DNA from: Holophagaceae bacterium
GTDB taxonomy: Bacteria; Acidobacteriota; Holophagae; Holophagales; Holophagaceae
Length of the DNA: 64,000 bases
Assembly (NCBI GenBank): GCA_016720465.1
Contig: JADKKO010000004.1
Location: 434,001-498,000, forward strand
Reading direction: 5' to 3'
Part shown: one piece after another, positions 44,766 to 54,069 of the stretch
Numbering within the stretch: the stretch's first letter is position 1
Layout of the letters: the number at the start of each line of letters is the position of its first letter
The notes under the pieces: generated by a model
The model's input: the letters and a program-made list of their open reading frames with translations, nothing else
Databases searched by the model: none
Told to the model about the DNA's origin: nothing
Program-made: the position numbers and the translations under genes

Positions 44766-45590
44766 TCACAGGCCCAGCAGCCTGAGCGTGGGCCGCAGGG
44801 TACCCCACAGGATGGGGTCGAAGCCGAGGGTGAGCATGCCCTGGTTCGCATCGGGAGAAAGGCTGAGGTGGGCGAGGAGGTTGATGCTGACCGCCACATC
44901 CCGCGACGTGGGCGGCTGGTCCACCCAGGCCACACCCTCCGGCGGCGCCTTCGGGGCGAGCCGCTTGCCTTCGGCGGCCCGCAGGTTCAGCACCAGCAGG
45001 TCCCCGTGGAAGGTCGGCGTCCGCACCTCCACCAGGTTTCCCCTGGGAGTCTGGGGCACCAGTTCGAAGGCCGCGCGGTAGCCCAGGGTGTGGGTGTCCG
45101 GTTCCTCCCCCCGGATGACGGCGGCGGTCTGCTCCATGAGGCCCCCCAGCCCCAGATCGCCCAGATGCGCGATGGACCGGAGATGGGTGCCGGAGACTTC
45201 TCCGATGCCGTCCACGAGCTGGGGTAATCGCGCCAGCACCTGTTCCAGCGCGGACCGTCCGCGGAAGCGCAGGGTGCCGACGGGCCAGTCTCCCGTCAGG
45301 GGCATGGGTTCGCCGGATTCCTTGGGATCCGCTTCCGGGCGCAAATCCAGGATCCTTCCGGGATACCCCGCGAACAGGTCCTGGGCCACCGGGGTGTCCG
45401 CCAGGATGACCACGTCCAGATCCTGGATCAGCGCGGGTTCAGGCGCGAAGACGACCAGATCCCCCTCTTCATCCTGCTTGGTCATGGGCCCGGTGGAGAG
45501 CGGCAGCACCGAACAGTCCTGGGGTTCCAGCGCGGCCACAAGTTCCCGCCCCAACAGCGTCTGGGCGCCAATCACGGCAATTTTAAGCAT
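44766..45590 (-). CDS. Semialdehyde-dehydrogenase-like protein lacking the catalytic cysteine
   Basis: 274 residues. The N-terminus MLKIAVIGAQTLLGRELVAAL is a nucleotide-binding Rossmann start as in aspartate-semialdehyde dehydrogenase (ASADH), and LVEVRTPTFHGDLLVLNL matches the dimerisation segment. The only cysteine is C26; the N-C-S/T active-site motif is missing. It is also about 60 residues shorter than true ASADH. Likely not a working dehydrogenase. Placed between purB and the ferredoxin with gaps of about 10 and 13 nt, so probably co-expressed. Confidence 0.7.
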   Translation of the reverse strand: MLKIAVIGAQTLLGRELVAALEPQDCSVLPLSTGPMTKQDEEGDLVVFAPEPALIQDLDVVILADTPVAQDLFAGYPGRILDLRPEADPKESGEPMPLTGDWPVGTLRFRGRSALEQVLARLPQLVDGIGEVSGTHLRSIAHLGDLGLGGLMEQTAAVIRGEEPDTHTLGYRAAFELVPQTPRGNLVEVRTPTFHGDLLVLNLRAAEGKRLAPKAPPEGVAWVDQPPTSRDVAVSINLLAHLSLSPDANQGMLTLGFDPILWGTLRPTLRLLGL

Positions 45591-45600
45591 GGGTGATCCT

Positions 45601-47058
45601 CTAAACGCGAATTTCGGCGGTTGTGGTCTTCACGTGGCCGCTCAGCGCGGTGTTCACATCGGTAGCCAGGAAGGCCCGGACCTGCTCTCCGGCGCGTCCA
45701 GTGAAGCGGAGAGGATCCAACAGGGACGCCAGTTCGCCTTCGTCCATCCCCCACGAGGAATCCGCGGCAAGGAGCCGCAGCAATTCGTTGCCCTTCCCTT
45801 CCTGTTTGATGCGGCGGCCGGCTTCCAGGGCGGCCAGGCGGAACCGCTCGTGCAGATCCTGGCGGTCGCCGCCACGCTTGACGGCCTCCATGAGCAGCAA
45901 TTCCGCGGCCATGAAGGGCAACTCCTGGTTCAGCCGCGCTTCGATCATCTTCGGATAGACCACCAATCCGGAGGCAACATTCAGATAGAGCACTAAAATA
46001 GAATCCACGGCCAGCAATCCTTGAGAAATCGTCAGACGCCGGTGGGCGCTGTCGTCCAGGGTGCGTTCCATCCACTGGCTGGCGCTGGTCTGGTAGGTGG
46101 AGGGCATCAGGCCCAGCACGAACCGGGAAAGGCTGTTGATGCGCTCGCTGCGCATGGGATTGCGTTTGTAAGGCATGGCGCTGGAGCCGATCTGGTTCTT
46201 CTCGAAGGGCTCCTCGACCTCCTTGAGGTGCTGGAGCAGGCGCAGATCGCAGCCGAATTTGCCCGCGGAGGCCGCGAGGCCGCAGAGCACCTGGCCGATG
46301 CGGTCCTCCAGTTTCCGCGTGGCCGTCTGGCCGCTCACGGGGATGGCCTTGAAGCCGGCCTTCCCGCAGAAGCGCTCCTCCAGCGCATCCACTTTCCCGC
46401 CATCGCCCTCGAACAATTCCAGGAAGCTCGCCTGGGTGCCCGTGGTGCCCTTGACGCCGCGGATGGGCGTGGTGGCGATGAGATGGTCCAGGTCTTCCAG
46501 GTCCAGCAGCAGATCCTGGAGCCACAGGCAGGCCCGCTTGCCCACGGTGGTGGGCTGGGCCGGCTGGAAATGCGTGAAGCCCAGGGTCGGCTGGTCCTTC
46601 CATGCATCCGCGAAGGCCGACAGGGCCGCGATGACATCCAGCAAGCGCTTGCGCAGGAGCTGCAATGCCTCGTGGCAGATCAACAAGTCGCCATTATCGG
46701 TCACAAAACAACTGGTGGCGCCCAAATGGATGATGGGCCGGGCCTTGGGCGCCTGTTCGCCCCAGGCGTGGATGGCCGCCATGACATCGTGGCGTAGGGC
46801 GGCTTCATGCCGGGCGATGGCATCCAGGTCCACCTGGTCCCGAGTCGCGCGCAGCTCGGCGACCTGTTCGGGCAGGATCGGCAGGCCCAGCTCCATTTCG
46901 CTCTCGGCCAGCGCGATCCAGAGCCGCCTCCAGACCCGCTGCCGGTAGAGCGGCGAGAGCAGGCGCACCATGGCCTTGCTGGCGTAGCGCTGGGCCAGGG
47001 GATGTTCGAACCGCTCCAGTTCCGGGGCTTCGCTGGGAGGAAGGAAGGGCTCGTCCAT
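45601..47058 (-). CDS. purB: Adenylosuccinate lyase
   Basis: 485 residues. Fumarase/aspartase superfamily signature GSSAMPYKRNPMRSE, with HLGATSCFVTDN and TTVGKRACLW in the expected order. Cleaves adenylosuccinate to AMP and fumarate (and SAICAR to AICAR) in purine synthesis. The start at 47058 removes an extension that is antisense-like. It follows the propeller kinase by 17 nt on the same strand. Confidence 0.93.
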   Translation of the reverse strand: MDEPFLPPSEAPELERFEHPLAQRYASKAMVRLLSPLYRQRVWRRLWIALAESEMELGLPILPEQVAELRATRDQVDLDAIARHEAALRHDVMAAIHAWGEQAPKARPIIHLGATSCFVTDNGDLLICHEALQLLRKRLLDVIAALSAFADAWKDQPTLGFTHFQPAQPTTVGKRACLWLQDLLLDLEDLDHLIATTPIRGVKGTTGTQASFLELFEGDGGKVDALEERFCGKAGFKAIPVSGQTATRKLEDRIGQVLCGLAASAGKFGCDLRLLQHLKEVEEPFEKNQIGSSAMPYKRNPMRSERINSLSRFVLGLMPSTYQTSASQWMERTLDDSAHRRLTISQGLLAVDSILVLYLNVASGLVVYPKMIEARLNQELPFMAAELLLMEAVKRGGDRQDLHERFRLAALEAGRRIKQEGKGNELLRLLAADSSWGMDEGELASLLDPLRFTGRAGEQVRAFLATDVNTALSGHVKTTTAEIRV

Positions 47059-47075
47059 GTCCCCAGTTTGGCAGA

Positions 47076-50000
47076 TCAGGCGGAACCCGACTCCGGCATC
47101 AGTCCGGTGGGCGGGGTGCCCGTATCCAGGAGGTGGGATCCCAGGGTGGAAATCCCTGGCCAGCCGCGGGCCTGGGACTTCATGCCCTCCAGCTCGGCCG
47201 CGAACGCCTGGGCCCAGGCCTCGATGTCCCATGGCCGTTCCCTGGGATCCACGGCCAGCGCCGACGAAAAGGCCGCCTCGACTTGGGCGGGAACGCCGGG
47301 CAGCAGTTCGCGCAGGGCCACATGCTCCCCGCGCGTGATGAGCGAAAAGATGTCCGCCACCGCCGTGGGAGAGATGAGCCGGCAGCCCGTGAGAGCCTCG
47401 TAGCCATTGGCCGCGAAGGCATAGACGTCGCTCCGGGCATCCAGGGTCTGCCCCCGGACCTGTTCCGGGGACATGTAGTGGGGCGTCCCCACCAACATGC
47501 CGGTCTGCGTGACCCCTCCCTCCGCCGCCAGGGGTTTGGCCAATCCGAAATCCAGGATCTTCGTCTGGAAGATATTCCGCTGGTGGGCCGTGCCGCCCGG
47601 CACTGGCTCTTCGGGAACCAGGAAGATGTTCGCGGGCTTGAGATCCCGGTGCACCACCCCGGTCCGATGGACCGCCGCCAGGCCCGCGGCGCCCTGGCGC
47701 AGGAGGCGGGCCACCTGGATGGGCGTTCCTGGGCCATGGCGGGCGATGAGGGTCCCGAGGTCCACCCCCTTCAACAGCTCCATGACCATGTAGGCCGATC
47801 CATCCTCCAGCTCCCCCGAATCAAAAATGGAGATGACGCTGGGATGCACGATGCCCGCCAAAGCTTGGGCCTCCTGCTTGAACCTGGCATGGATTTCGGC
47901 CATTCCATAGAGTTCGGGCTTGATGAGCTTCAGGGCCACGTCGCGGCCTAGCCGCAGATCCTTCGCCTCGAAAACGAGGCCCATGCCGCCCTCGCCCAGC
48001 AGCCGGGCGAGCTGGTAGCGGTCCTGGATCACGAAGGGCAGGATCCGGGGCGATTCCAGGGGCTCCGCATCCCACCCGCACCGCTGGACCGATTCGTCAT
48101 AGCAGCGCCCGCAGCGGGGACAGGTCTGGAGCAGGGCCAGGCCCTTCTCCCGCAGTTTCTCCCGGGTCTGGGCCTGGTGCTGGCGGGCAGCACTGAGGCT
48201 CCGGCGGGTCTTCTGCAATTCCAGCACCGCGCCGAGCTGCGCCGCCACGACCCCCACCAGGCGCCGTTCCGCATCCCCCCACCGGAAGGGACCCGACAGC
48301 ACCATTCCGCCGAGCAGTTCCCCGCTGGGCCCCTTCACGGGTATGGAGAGCTCACGGCGCCGGTCCTCGGACACCGCGAGCGCCTGTTTCCGCCGGTCCT
48401 GGGCGGGATTCAAGTAGGGCTGCGCCTGCAGTTCGCGCAGGGTCGGGATCCGTGTGCCGCTTTCGCCGAGCGACCGCAGTTCCTCGCCCTGCACCGTGAG
48501 GATGCCGATGCCGGTGGCGCCGATGGTTTGCGCCAGTTCTCCGGCGATGGCCTGGGACCAGCTGATGAGGTCCCGCTGGGCCAGGCTGGTGCTTTCCATG
48601 AGCCGGGAAATCTGCAGGTTCTGGGCTTCGATCTGGTCCTTGGCGGCCTCGATTTCCGCCGTGCGCAGGCGGACCTTCGCCTCCAGCTCCTCGGTCTTCC
48701 GCAACAGCCTCCGCAGGCGGGTCTGGACCGCGATCCACACCGCGCCCGCGAGCAGCGCGGCATAGATCGCATAAGCCCAAACTGTACGCCAGGGCGCTGG
48801 ACGGATGCTGAAGGCCATATCCATCGGACCCGCCAGACGACCCTGATAGTCCCTGGCCCACACGCGGAAGACATAGCTGCCCGCCCCGAGCCCCGGAAAT
48901 TCCCGGTGGGGATCCTGGGCCCAGCCCGAGGGGGCCTCCTCCAGGCCCATGAGCTGGGTCTGGTACCGGGTTTCCGAAGATCGGAAGTAGCTGAGCAGCG
49001 AATAGGCGAATTCCAACCGCCGCTCCCGGTGCCCGAGCCGGATGCCCGCCGACAGATCCCGGATCTGCCCGTTCACCTGCACCCGGTCCAGGATCAGGCG
49101 CGGGGTCGCCATCCCCGGCAGCTCCTGCCGCGGATCGAATACCGCCGCGCCCCGGATGCTGCCGCCCCAGATCCGGCCGTACCGATCCTTCATGGAGGCG
49201 CCGCCGTTGAATTCATTGCTGGGCAGACCGCTGTCCGTGGTGAAGGTCTCCACGCGGAAGGCCTCCGGGGGCCCGCTGATCCGGGCCACCCCGCGATTCG
49301 TGAAGGCGTAGAGCCTGGCCTGGGCGTCTTCCTGCAACTGGTAAATCGTGTTGTTGGGCAGGGCCGGGACCGTGTGGTCGGCCAGGAGGTGCCAGGCGGG
49401 CTTTTCCGCGTCCGGATCCAGCCACACCAGGCCGCCGCCTTCGGTGCCCGCCCAGAGGAAATGCCGCCCGCCCCACCGGGTTTCGCACAGGCTCATCACC
49501 GTGTTGTTCGGCAAGCCATCTTGGGTGGTGTAGTTCGTGACCTTCCCGTCCCTGATTCTTGCCAGTCCGCCGCTTTCCGTGCCGATCCACAGCGTCCGCC
49601 GGCCCGCGCTATCGCTGGTTTCCAGGGCGCTGTGGAGCTGGTTGGTGGACAGCCCCTGGGACGTGGTGACCGCCTCCCACCGGTTTGCGGTCCTGCGCCA
49701 GAGTCCGCTGCTTCCTGAAATGACCCACAACACCCGGTTTCCTGCGGAATCCCGGGTTTCACGTAGCTGCCGGATGTTCGTGTGGCGGAGCTGCGGCGGC
49801 ACCGTAGCGCCACGCCACCGGCCCTGCCGGAACTCCGCCAGGCCTTCGCCTTGGGTCCCAGCATAAAGCACCGATTGGCCGTCCTCCGCCTTCCATTCCA
49901 GGAGGCTGAAAACCGTGTCATCCGGCAGCCCGTCCGCCTTGGCATAGAACCGGACGCGGCCGGATTCCACGCGCGCCACGCCGCTGCCCCTCGTCCCCAG

Positions 50001-51107
50001 CCAAAGGGATTCCCCAAGGCCCCGCCCCCCCGTGAGCGCCATCCCGTAGATGCTGGAGCCCGCCAACGCGCCGCCATTTCCGATGCTTTGCCACTGGCCG
50101 AACTGCTGGTGCACGAGCCCCGCATCGGTCCCTATCCACAGGGCCTCCGTTCCTCCCGGTCCTGTCATGGGGAGCAGGCTCCAGATGACGGCACTGGGGA
50201 GGCCGTCCTTGGTGGTCAGGACCCGCCACCCATGGCCATCCAGCCGGGCGAGCCCCTTGCCTCCCGTGCCGACCCACAGCACCGAAGCACCGTCCGCAGC
50301 AAGCGTCTGGGCCAGCGCCTGAATGGATCTCCCCTGCAAATCCGGGGGGAGTGGCATGGTTTCCCAAGCCTGGCCGTCGCTTCCGGTGCTTCTGAACAAG
50401 CCGCTGCCGGTGCCCGCCAGCAACTCCCCGGTCTTCAGGCGCAGCAGGGCCTGCACATTCCGGCCGGGAAGCACAGTACGGATCACGCGATCCCGTTCCA
50501 CCAACGCCAGGCCTTGGCTTGTGCCCACCCATAAGGCGCCGCCTTCCGCGCTTGCAAGGCTTGAAATACTTGTGGATGGGAGCCCGATCTCAGACCCCAG
50601 CAATTTCCAGGTGCGGCCATCGAATTTCCCCAGGCCCTGCCCGGAGGTGGCGGCCCACATCAAGCCGTGGCTGGGATGCAGGGCGTTGACGCGGGTTCCG
50701 GCCCTGCCCATGGGCCCCTCGGGGCGCTCCCATTTCTCGGCTTTCAGGCGGGCCACGCCGCCGTCCTGGCGGCCGAACCAGAGGCTGGCGTCGTTCCCTA
50801 AAGCAATGCAGCGGATGAAGTTGGAAATGTTTCGATCCGGCATCGAAGCCGTCATCCAGGTGTGTCCATCGAACATGGCGGCGCCATCCTGGGTCGCGGC
50901 CCAGAGCCGGCCCCGGGCATCCAGGGTCAGGCCCATGGCCGAGTTCTGAGGAAGGCCTTCGCGACTCGTGGTGATCTGAAAATCAGGCGCAGCCCAATAT
51001 GCGGGGTCCTGGGGCGCGGACGCGGACCACCCTGAAGGCATCGCTCCAATAATCAACAGCGCGAGCACCCGGCTGAAGGCTGGCCCCGTCATTGGAAACA
51101 GGCGCAT
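47076..51107 (-). CDS. Propeller/Y_Y_Y sensor fused to GAF, zinc ribbon and Ser/Thr protein kinase
   Basis: About 1343 residues from the chosen ATG. A signal peptide (LALLIIGAMPSGWSA) is followed by about 14 Reg_prop blades (LWVGTGGKGLARLDG and similar), a Y_Y_Y domain (YSLLSYFRSSETRYQ), a membrane segment, a coiled coil, a GAF-like domain, a CPRC/CYDES zinc ribbon, and a full Hanks kinase: LGEGGMGLVFEAKD, VALKLIK, HRDLKPANIF, DFGLAK, GTPHYMSPEQV. All catalytic residues are present. It likely senses a periplasmic ligand and phosphorylates cytoplasmic proteins. Start uncertain: 51107 begins the signal peptide; an earlier ATG at 51206 is possible. Confidence 0.85.
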   Translation of the reverse strand: MRLFPMTGPAFSRVLALLIIGAMPSGWSASAPQDPAYWAAPDFQITTSREGLPQNSAMGLTLDARGRLWAATQDGAAMFDGHTWMTASMPDRNISNFIRCIALGNDASLWFGRQDGGVARLKAEKWERPEGPMGRAGTRVNALHPSHGLMWAATSGQGLGKFDGRTWKLLGSEIGLPSTSISSLASAEGGALWVGTSQGLALVERDRVIRTVLPGRNVQALLRLKTGELLAGTGSGLFRSTGSDGQAWETMPLPPDLQGRSIQALAQTLAADGASVLWVGTGGKGLARLDGHGWRVLTTKDGLPSAVIWSLLPMTGPGGTEALWIGTDAGLVHQQFGQWQSIGNGGALAGSSIYGMALTGGRGLGESLWLGTRGSGVARVESGRVRFYAKADGLPDDTVFSLLEWKAEDGQSVLYAGTQGEGLAEFRQGRWRGATVPPQLRHTNIRQLRETRDSAGNRVLWVISGSSGLWRRTANRWEAVTTSQGLSTNQLHSALETSDSAGRRTLWIGTESGGLARIRDGKVTNYTTQDGLPNNTVMSLCETRWGGRHFLWAGTEGGGLVWLDPDAEKPAWHLLADHTVPALPNNTIYQLQEDAQARLYAFTNRGVARISGPPEAFRVETFTTDSGLPSNEFNGGASMKDRYGRIWGGSIRGAAVFDPRQELPGMATPRLILDRVQVNGQIRDLSAGIRLGHRERRLEFAYSLLSYFRSSETRYQTQLMGLEEAPSGWAQDPHREFPGLGAGSYVFRVWARDYQGRLAGPMDMAFSIRPAPWRTVWAYAIYAALLAGAVWIAVQTRLRRLLRKTEELEAKVRLRTAEIEAAKDQIEAQNLQISRLMESTSLAQRDLISWSQAIAGELAQTIGATGIGILTVQGEELRSLGESGTRIPTLRELQAQPYLNPAQDRRKQALAVSEDRRRELSIPVKGPSGELLGGMVLSGPFRWGDAERRLVGVVAAQLGAVLELQKTRRSLSAARQHQAQTREKLREKGLALLQTCPRCGRCYDESVQRCGWDAEPLESPRILPFVIQDRYQLARLLGEGGMGLVFEAKDLRLGRDVALKLIKPELYGMAEIHARFKQEAQALAGIVHPSVISIFDSGELEDGSAYMVMELLKGVDLGTLIARHGPGTPIQVARLLRQGAAGLAAVHRTGVVHRDLKPANIFLVPEEPVPGGTAHQRNIFQTKILDFGLAKPLAAEGGVTQTGMLVGTPHYMSPEQVRGQTLDARSDVYAFAANGYEALTGCRLISPTAVADIFSLITRGEHVALRELLPGVPAQVEAAFSSALAVDPRERPWDIEAWAQAFAAELEGMKSQARGWPGISTLGSHLLDTGTPPTGLMPESGSA

Positions 51108-51118
51108 CCCGGCCGGAT

Positions 51119-51134
51119 TGTTCCACATGGAACA
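51119..51134. other. parS-like centromere site 1
   Basis: TGTTCCACATGGAACA, 15 of 16 bases of TGTTCCACGTGGAACA, a known parS form for ParB. It lies about 9.6 kb from the putative oriC, just upstream of the chosen start of the propeller kinase. Confidence 0.5.
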
Positions 51135-51295
51135 GCGTCCCGGAGCAGACAAGGCTGAGGTCCATGCCGATCGCAATCTGTGCCACTCCCCAGGGAAATC
51201 ATTCATCGGACAGGGGCCCGCAGGATTGCGATCGAGCCCAGGCAGTCCTTGAATTCAATGAACCTCAAATCCAACACCCATGCCAGAATTCCATC

Positions 51296-52546
51296 ATGGA
51301 GGAGACCGTGTACGAAGTGCTTCAGCAAGGTGATCCCGCTGTTTTTTCGGCATTGCATGATGAAATCGACCGCCAGCGCCATCACCTTGAACTTATCGCG
51401 TCTGAGAATTATGCGTCCGTCGCGGTGATGCAGGCCATGGGCAGCCATTTCACCAACAAATATGCCGAAGGATACCCTGGTCGGCGCTATTACGGCGGCT
51501 GCGCCAACGTCGACGTGATCGAGAACCTGGCCCGGGACCGCGCGAAAGAGCTCTTTGGCGCCGAACATGCCAACGTGCAGCCCCACAGCGGCGCCCAGGC
51601 CAACATGGCGGTCTATTTCGCCATGCTGAAACCCGGCGACACCGTGCTTGGACTGGATCTGGCCCATGGCGGTCACCTGACCCACGGCCACCCCCTCAAC
51701 AGCAGCGGTGTGCTGTATAAGTTCGTGGGCTACCACGTGCGCAAGGATGACGAATGCGTGGACATGGACGAGGTCCGGCGGCTCGCCCTGGAACACCAGC
51801 CCAGGATGATCGTGGTGGGTGCGTCGGCCTATCCCCGGATCTTCGACTTCCCTGCCTTCCGCGCCATCGCCGACGAAGTCGGCGCCCTGGTGATGGTGGA
51901 CATGGCGCATATCGCGGGCCTGGTCGCCACGGGCCACCACCCGAGCCCCGTCCCCCACGCGGACTTCGTCACCACCACCACCCACAAAACCCTGCGCGGC
52001 CCCCGCGGCGGCCTGGTCCTGTGCAAGGAACAGTACGCCAAGGACCTGGACCGGGCGGTCTTTCCGGGCATCCAAGGGGGGCCGCTCATGCACGTCATCG
52101 CAGCCAAGGCCGTGGCCTTCGCTGAAGCGTTGCGTCCTGAATTCAAGGCCTACAGCGGCCAGGTCGTCACGAATGCCAGGGCCCTGGCCAAGGGTCTCCA
52201 GGAGAAGGGCTGGCGGATCGTCAGCGGCGGAACCGACAACCACCTGATGCTGGTGGATGTTTTCGCCCAAGGGATCCTGGGCAACGAAGCCGAAAAAGTC
52301 CTCGACCGTGCCGGCCTGACGGTAAACAAGAACGGGATCCCCTTCGACCCGAACCCCCCCCTGAAACCCTCCGGCATCCGCCTGGGCTCGCCCGCGCTCA
52401 CCTCCCGTGGCATGAAAGAAGCCGAAATGGCCCAGATCGCCATCTGGATCGACCGCGCCCTGCGCCACAAAGACGATGAAACCGCGATCCTGGATCTTCA
52501 GGCAGAAGTCTTCGCCCTTGGGGCGCGCTTTCCTATTCCCGAGTGA
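51296..52546 (+). CDS. glyA: Serine hydroxymethyltransferase
   Basis: 416 residues. Converts serine plus tetrahydrofolate to glycine and methylene-tetrahydrofolate. Recognisable segments: HHLELIASENYAS, NVQPHSGAQANMAVY, DMAHIAGLVA, and VTTTTHKTLRGPRGG with the PLP lysine. Length is normal. The start at 51296 follows no strong ribosome site. Its product, methylene-tetrahydrofolate, is the substrate of ThyX encoded at 21 kb. Divergent from the propeller kinase. Confidence 0.95.
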   Translation: MEETVYEVLQQGDPAVFSALHDEIDRQRHHLELIASENYASVAVMQAMGSHFTNKYAEGYPGRRYYGGCANVDVIENLARDRAKELFGAEHANVQPHSGAQANMAVYFAMLKPGDTVLGLDLAHGGHLTHGHPLNSSGVLYKFVGYHVRKDDECVDMDEVRRLALEHQPRMIVVGASAYPRIFDFPAFRAIADEVGALVMVDMAHIAGLVATGHHPSPVPHADFVTTTTHKTLRGPRGGLVLCKEQYAKDLDRAVFPGIQGGPLMHVIAAKAVAFAEALRPEFKAYSGQVVTNARALAKGLQEKGWRIVSGGTDNHLMLVDVFAQGILGNEAEKVLDRAGLTVNKNGIPFDPNPPLKPSGIRLGSPALTSRGMKEAEMAQIAIWIDRALRHKDDETAILDLQAEVFALGARFPIPE

Positions 52547-52558
52547 GCTGGGGCTTTT

Positions 52559-53581
52559 TCATTCCCCCAGGGCCCTGACGGCCACGAAAACCCCCTGCAC
52601 TACCTGGGCCATCCGGGGGTAGTCGAGCTTGTCCGGAGTGTCCAGGGCTGTGTGATACCGCGGGTTCCGGTAGAAGGCCGTATCCGTGATCATCACGGCC
52701 GGGAAACCTTCTTTCCAATAACTCGCGTGGTCCGAAAAATCCACGCCCGTCAAACTGGACGGGGCGTTCATGGACCACACCGGAAGGGGCGAGGTGGACT
52801 GCATGGCGGCCTTCACCCACCGGACCAGCGCTCCCTGCCCGATCCCGCCGATGACGGCGATGAAATCCCCTTTGCCCGGATACACCAGGTCCAGGCCCGG
52901 AACCGGGTACCGCTGGCTTCCTTCCTCCTGGCTGAAGGTCCCAATCATTTCGAGGCAGATCATGGCCTTCACCGGTGTCTTGCGCGAGGCGAGCCCCTGC
53001 GCGTGGTGGACGCTGCCCATATGCCTGGTCCTGAAGAAGGGCGGTTCCTCCAGAGTGTAGGCCACGAGCTCCACCGGGTCTTTCGGGGGGGTCTGGCCCA
53101 GCAGGTTCGCCAGCCCGAGGAGGCCCGCCACTCCGCTGGCGTTATCATCGGCGCCCGGATTCGGGCCGCAGGCATCGTAGTGGGCTCCCACCACCACCAG
53201 CCGCCCTTGTTCGGGGCCGAAGCGCGCGACCACATTCCGGTAAGTCCGTCCCTGGACCTGATACACCTGCTCGGAAACCCGCCCACCCGCGGACGCCATC
53301 CTCCCCTTGATCCAGGTGGCAATGTCATCCAGCCGCTCGGGGTGACGGTGGTCTCGCGGGGGGGCAGTGGTCGAGAGCAGGCGCACATCGGCCTCCAGCT
53401 CTGCTGGATCGACAACGCCAACCACCCCCGCTGCCCGGCGGGATAGCGTCGGCTGTACCAAATAGAGCACCGGGAGGCCAAACACCATCACCGTACCCAG
53501 GGCAGCCATGCCTTTCCGGTTGAAGAAGAACCGCTTCGGGGCGGTCTCGATGGTTGGTGAAGGCCCTTGGTCGTCCAACAT
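52559..53581 (-). CDS. M28-family zinc aminopeptidase
   Basis: About 340 residues. M28 zinc ligands: GAHYDACG (H, with the following PNPGADDNASG Asp), YTLEEPPFF (catalytic Glu pair), an Asp in VDFSDHASYW, and a final His in RYHTALDTPDKLD. One N-terminal membrane anchor (about residues 25-45) suggests a membrane-bound periplasmic enzyme. The ATG at 53581 is chosen over an earlier start overlapping the divergent gene. Substrate unknown. Confidence 0.85.
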   Translation of the reverse strand: MLDDQGPSPTIETAPKRFFFNRKGMAALGTVMVFGLPVLYLVQPTLSRRAAGVVGVVDPAELEADVRLLSTTAPPRDHRHPERLDDIATWIKGRMASAGGRVSEQVYQVQGRTYRNVVARFGPEQGRLVVVGAHYDACGPNPGADDNASGVAGLLGLANLLGQTPPKDPVELVAYTLEEPPFFRTRHMGSVHHAQGLASRKTPVKAMICLEMIGTFSQEEGSQRYPVPGLDLVYPGKGDFIAVIGGIGQGALVRWVKAAMQSTSPLPVWSMNAPSSLTGVDFSDHASYWKEGFPAVMITDTAFYRNPRYHTALDTPDKLDYPRMAQVVQGVFVAVRALGE

Positions 53582-53607
53582 CCAGCTATGGTGGCAGAAT
53601 TGCCTCC

Positions 53608-54039
53608 ATGGAATCCGATGGCCTCTTCGTCTATGGCTCTCTTCGGGAGGGCGGGCCAAACCATGCCTGGTTGAGGCGCACGAATCCCATTGGACAGACC
53701 CGGGGCTTTGCGCCCGGACGCCTTTTTCATTTACCGGGTTCCGGCTGGGCCGCGATGATTCCCGGCGTCATTCCCGAAGCTCTGCCGCCAGGGCTGGGCT
53801 GGGTCGTCGGGGAATTCATCGGTTATGAAGACGAGGGGGACCTGGAATCGGCCCTGGACGATCTGGACCAGCTCGAGGGCCTCGCCGAAGGCCGCTTCGA
53901 GCGCAGGCTGGTCCCGGTCCTGCTGGAGAGCGGACTGACCTATGCCGCCTGGGCCTACGTGTTCCCCGTGGATCGTTCATCCCGGCTGGAACGCGAAGGC
54001 GTTGAACTGCTGGATGGGGACTGGAGCGGCTATCTGTGA
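53608..54039 (+). CDS. Gamma-glutamylcyclotransferase-like (AIG2) protein
   Basis: 143 residues. The YGSLREGGPNHAWL motif at the start is the GGCT/AIG2 glycine-rich loop; the LEREGVELLDGDW end has a hydrophobic core typical of the fold. A conserved Glu (LDQLEGLAEGRFER) probably acts as general acid/base. Family members cyclise gamma-glutamyl amino compounds; the substrate here is not known. Divergent from the M28 peptidase gene with a 26-bp gap. Confidence 0.8.
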   Translation: MESDGLFVYGSLREGGPNHAWLRRTNPIGQTRGFAPGRLFHLPGSGWAAMIPGVIPEALPPGLGWVVGEFIGYEDEGDLESALDDLDQLEGLAEGRFERRLVPVLLESGLTYAAWAYVFPVDRSSRLEREGVELLDGDWSGYL

Positions 54040-54043
54040 TGGA

Positions 54044-54067
54044 AAAGGGCCGCGGATGCGGCCCTTT
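54044..54067. terminator. Bidirectional terminator between GGCT-like gene and gyrA
   Basis: A perfect 10-bp stem (AAAGGGCCGC with GCGGCCCTTT) around a GGAT tetraloop, with A/T ends on both sides, lies between convergent stop codons. Confidence 0.85.
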
Positions 54068-54069
54068 CG

